Source: Oscillospiraceae bacterium
Lineage (GTDB): Bacteria > Bacillota > Clostridia > Oscillospirales > Oscillospiraceae
NCBI GenBank assembly: GCA_902795345.1
Contig: CADBKO010000023.1
Location: 1 to 41,249, forward strand
DNA length: 41,249 bases
Direction: 5' to 3'
The notes beneath the pieces are model-generated. The model searched no databases. It saw nothing but the letters and a program-made list of their open reading frames with translations, and had not been told where the DNA came from. The position numbers and the translations under genes are program-made. Numbering within the stretch: position 1 is the first letter of the stretch; every line of letters starts with the position of its first letter. This document shows, in pieces, positions 41,196-41,249 of the stretch.

Positions 41196-41249
41196 ATGGA
41201 TAAGAAAGTGTATGCGATCCCCAATGTGCAGACCCCCAGCGTGCCCGTG
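41196..41249 (+). CDS. Partial gene at window end, product unclear
   Basis: Eighteen codons are visible: MDKKVYAIPNVQTPSVPV. GAAGGAGGAC precedes the ATG, 18 bases after the flavoprotein stop, so it is in the same operon. A ferredoxin-type subunit is a plausible guess from context but no cysteine is visible yet. Confidence 0.5.
   Translation, partial: MDKKVYAIPNVQTPSVPV

Noticed and set aside
1..41249. tRNA, rRNA and CRISPR arrays
   Set aside because: No cloverleaf-like segment with a TTCGANTC core and CCA-proximal stem, no rRNA-like stretch and no regular direct-repeat array was seen on either strand.

Overview
The window reads as Bacillota, class Clostridia, probably a high-GC anaerobe of the Oscillospiraceae type. 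This is inferred from GC-rich coding DNA on the right, strong AGGAGG ribosome sites, a family of paired large serine recombinases, an SLH-domain surface protein and anaerobic redox genes. No ribosomal RNA or tRNA gene was seen, so the taxonomic placement is soft.

Layout. (1) 1-11.6 kb is the right part of an integrative conjugative element (ICE) of lower GC: a VirD4/TraG-type coupling ATPase, a replication-relaxation protein, a run of small accessory genes (DUF4314, DUF4313, DUF5049 types and unknowns), a small HTH/zinc-ribbon protein and two overlapping serine recombinase genes ending at a clear terminator. (2) 11.7-13.6 kb is a junction zone with an AT-rich orphan membrane protein and a C-terminal fragment of a third serine recombinase. 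(3) 13.6-16.4 kb is a large SLH-domain surface protein on the minus strand. Its 5' end abuts a second pair of serine recombinases (16.4-19.9 kb, minus), and it has no convincing native start codon. (4) 20.2-27.4 kb is the most unusual part. A TIR-TM-coiled-coil-WD40-like protein (minus) diverges from a four-gene operon (plus) coding for a protein with seven YAGPE repeats, a radical SAM/SPASM maturase, a SLOG-type protein with membrane segments and a xylose-isomerase-like TIM-barrel enzyme. Back-to-back promoters sit between the two units, and the first three plus-strand genes are joined by ATGA stop-start overlaps. (5) 27.6-36.9 kb has a predicted cobalamin riboswitch, a tiny DUF2292 gene, a five-gene nickel/peptide-type ABC importer and a heterodimeric ABC exporter-fold pair. 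(6) 36.9-41.2 kb has a 161-bp MITE-like element, a GH78-like glycosidase, a fumarate-reductase/AprA-like flavoprotein and the start of another gene.

How they may work together. The 20.2-27.4 kb locus is the best candidate for an undescribed system: a repetitive RiPP-like precursor and its radical SAM enzyme placed with a TIR protein and a SLOG/membrane protein. TIR enzymes make, and SLOG domains bind, NAD-derived signals in Thoeris defence, so the pair could be a TIR-to-SLOG signalling axis. What the modified peptide would do in it is unknown. The riboswitch-headed ABC cluster is predicted to handle cobalt, nickel or corrinoids. All functions are read from sequence features and remembered families; no search was run.
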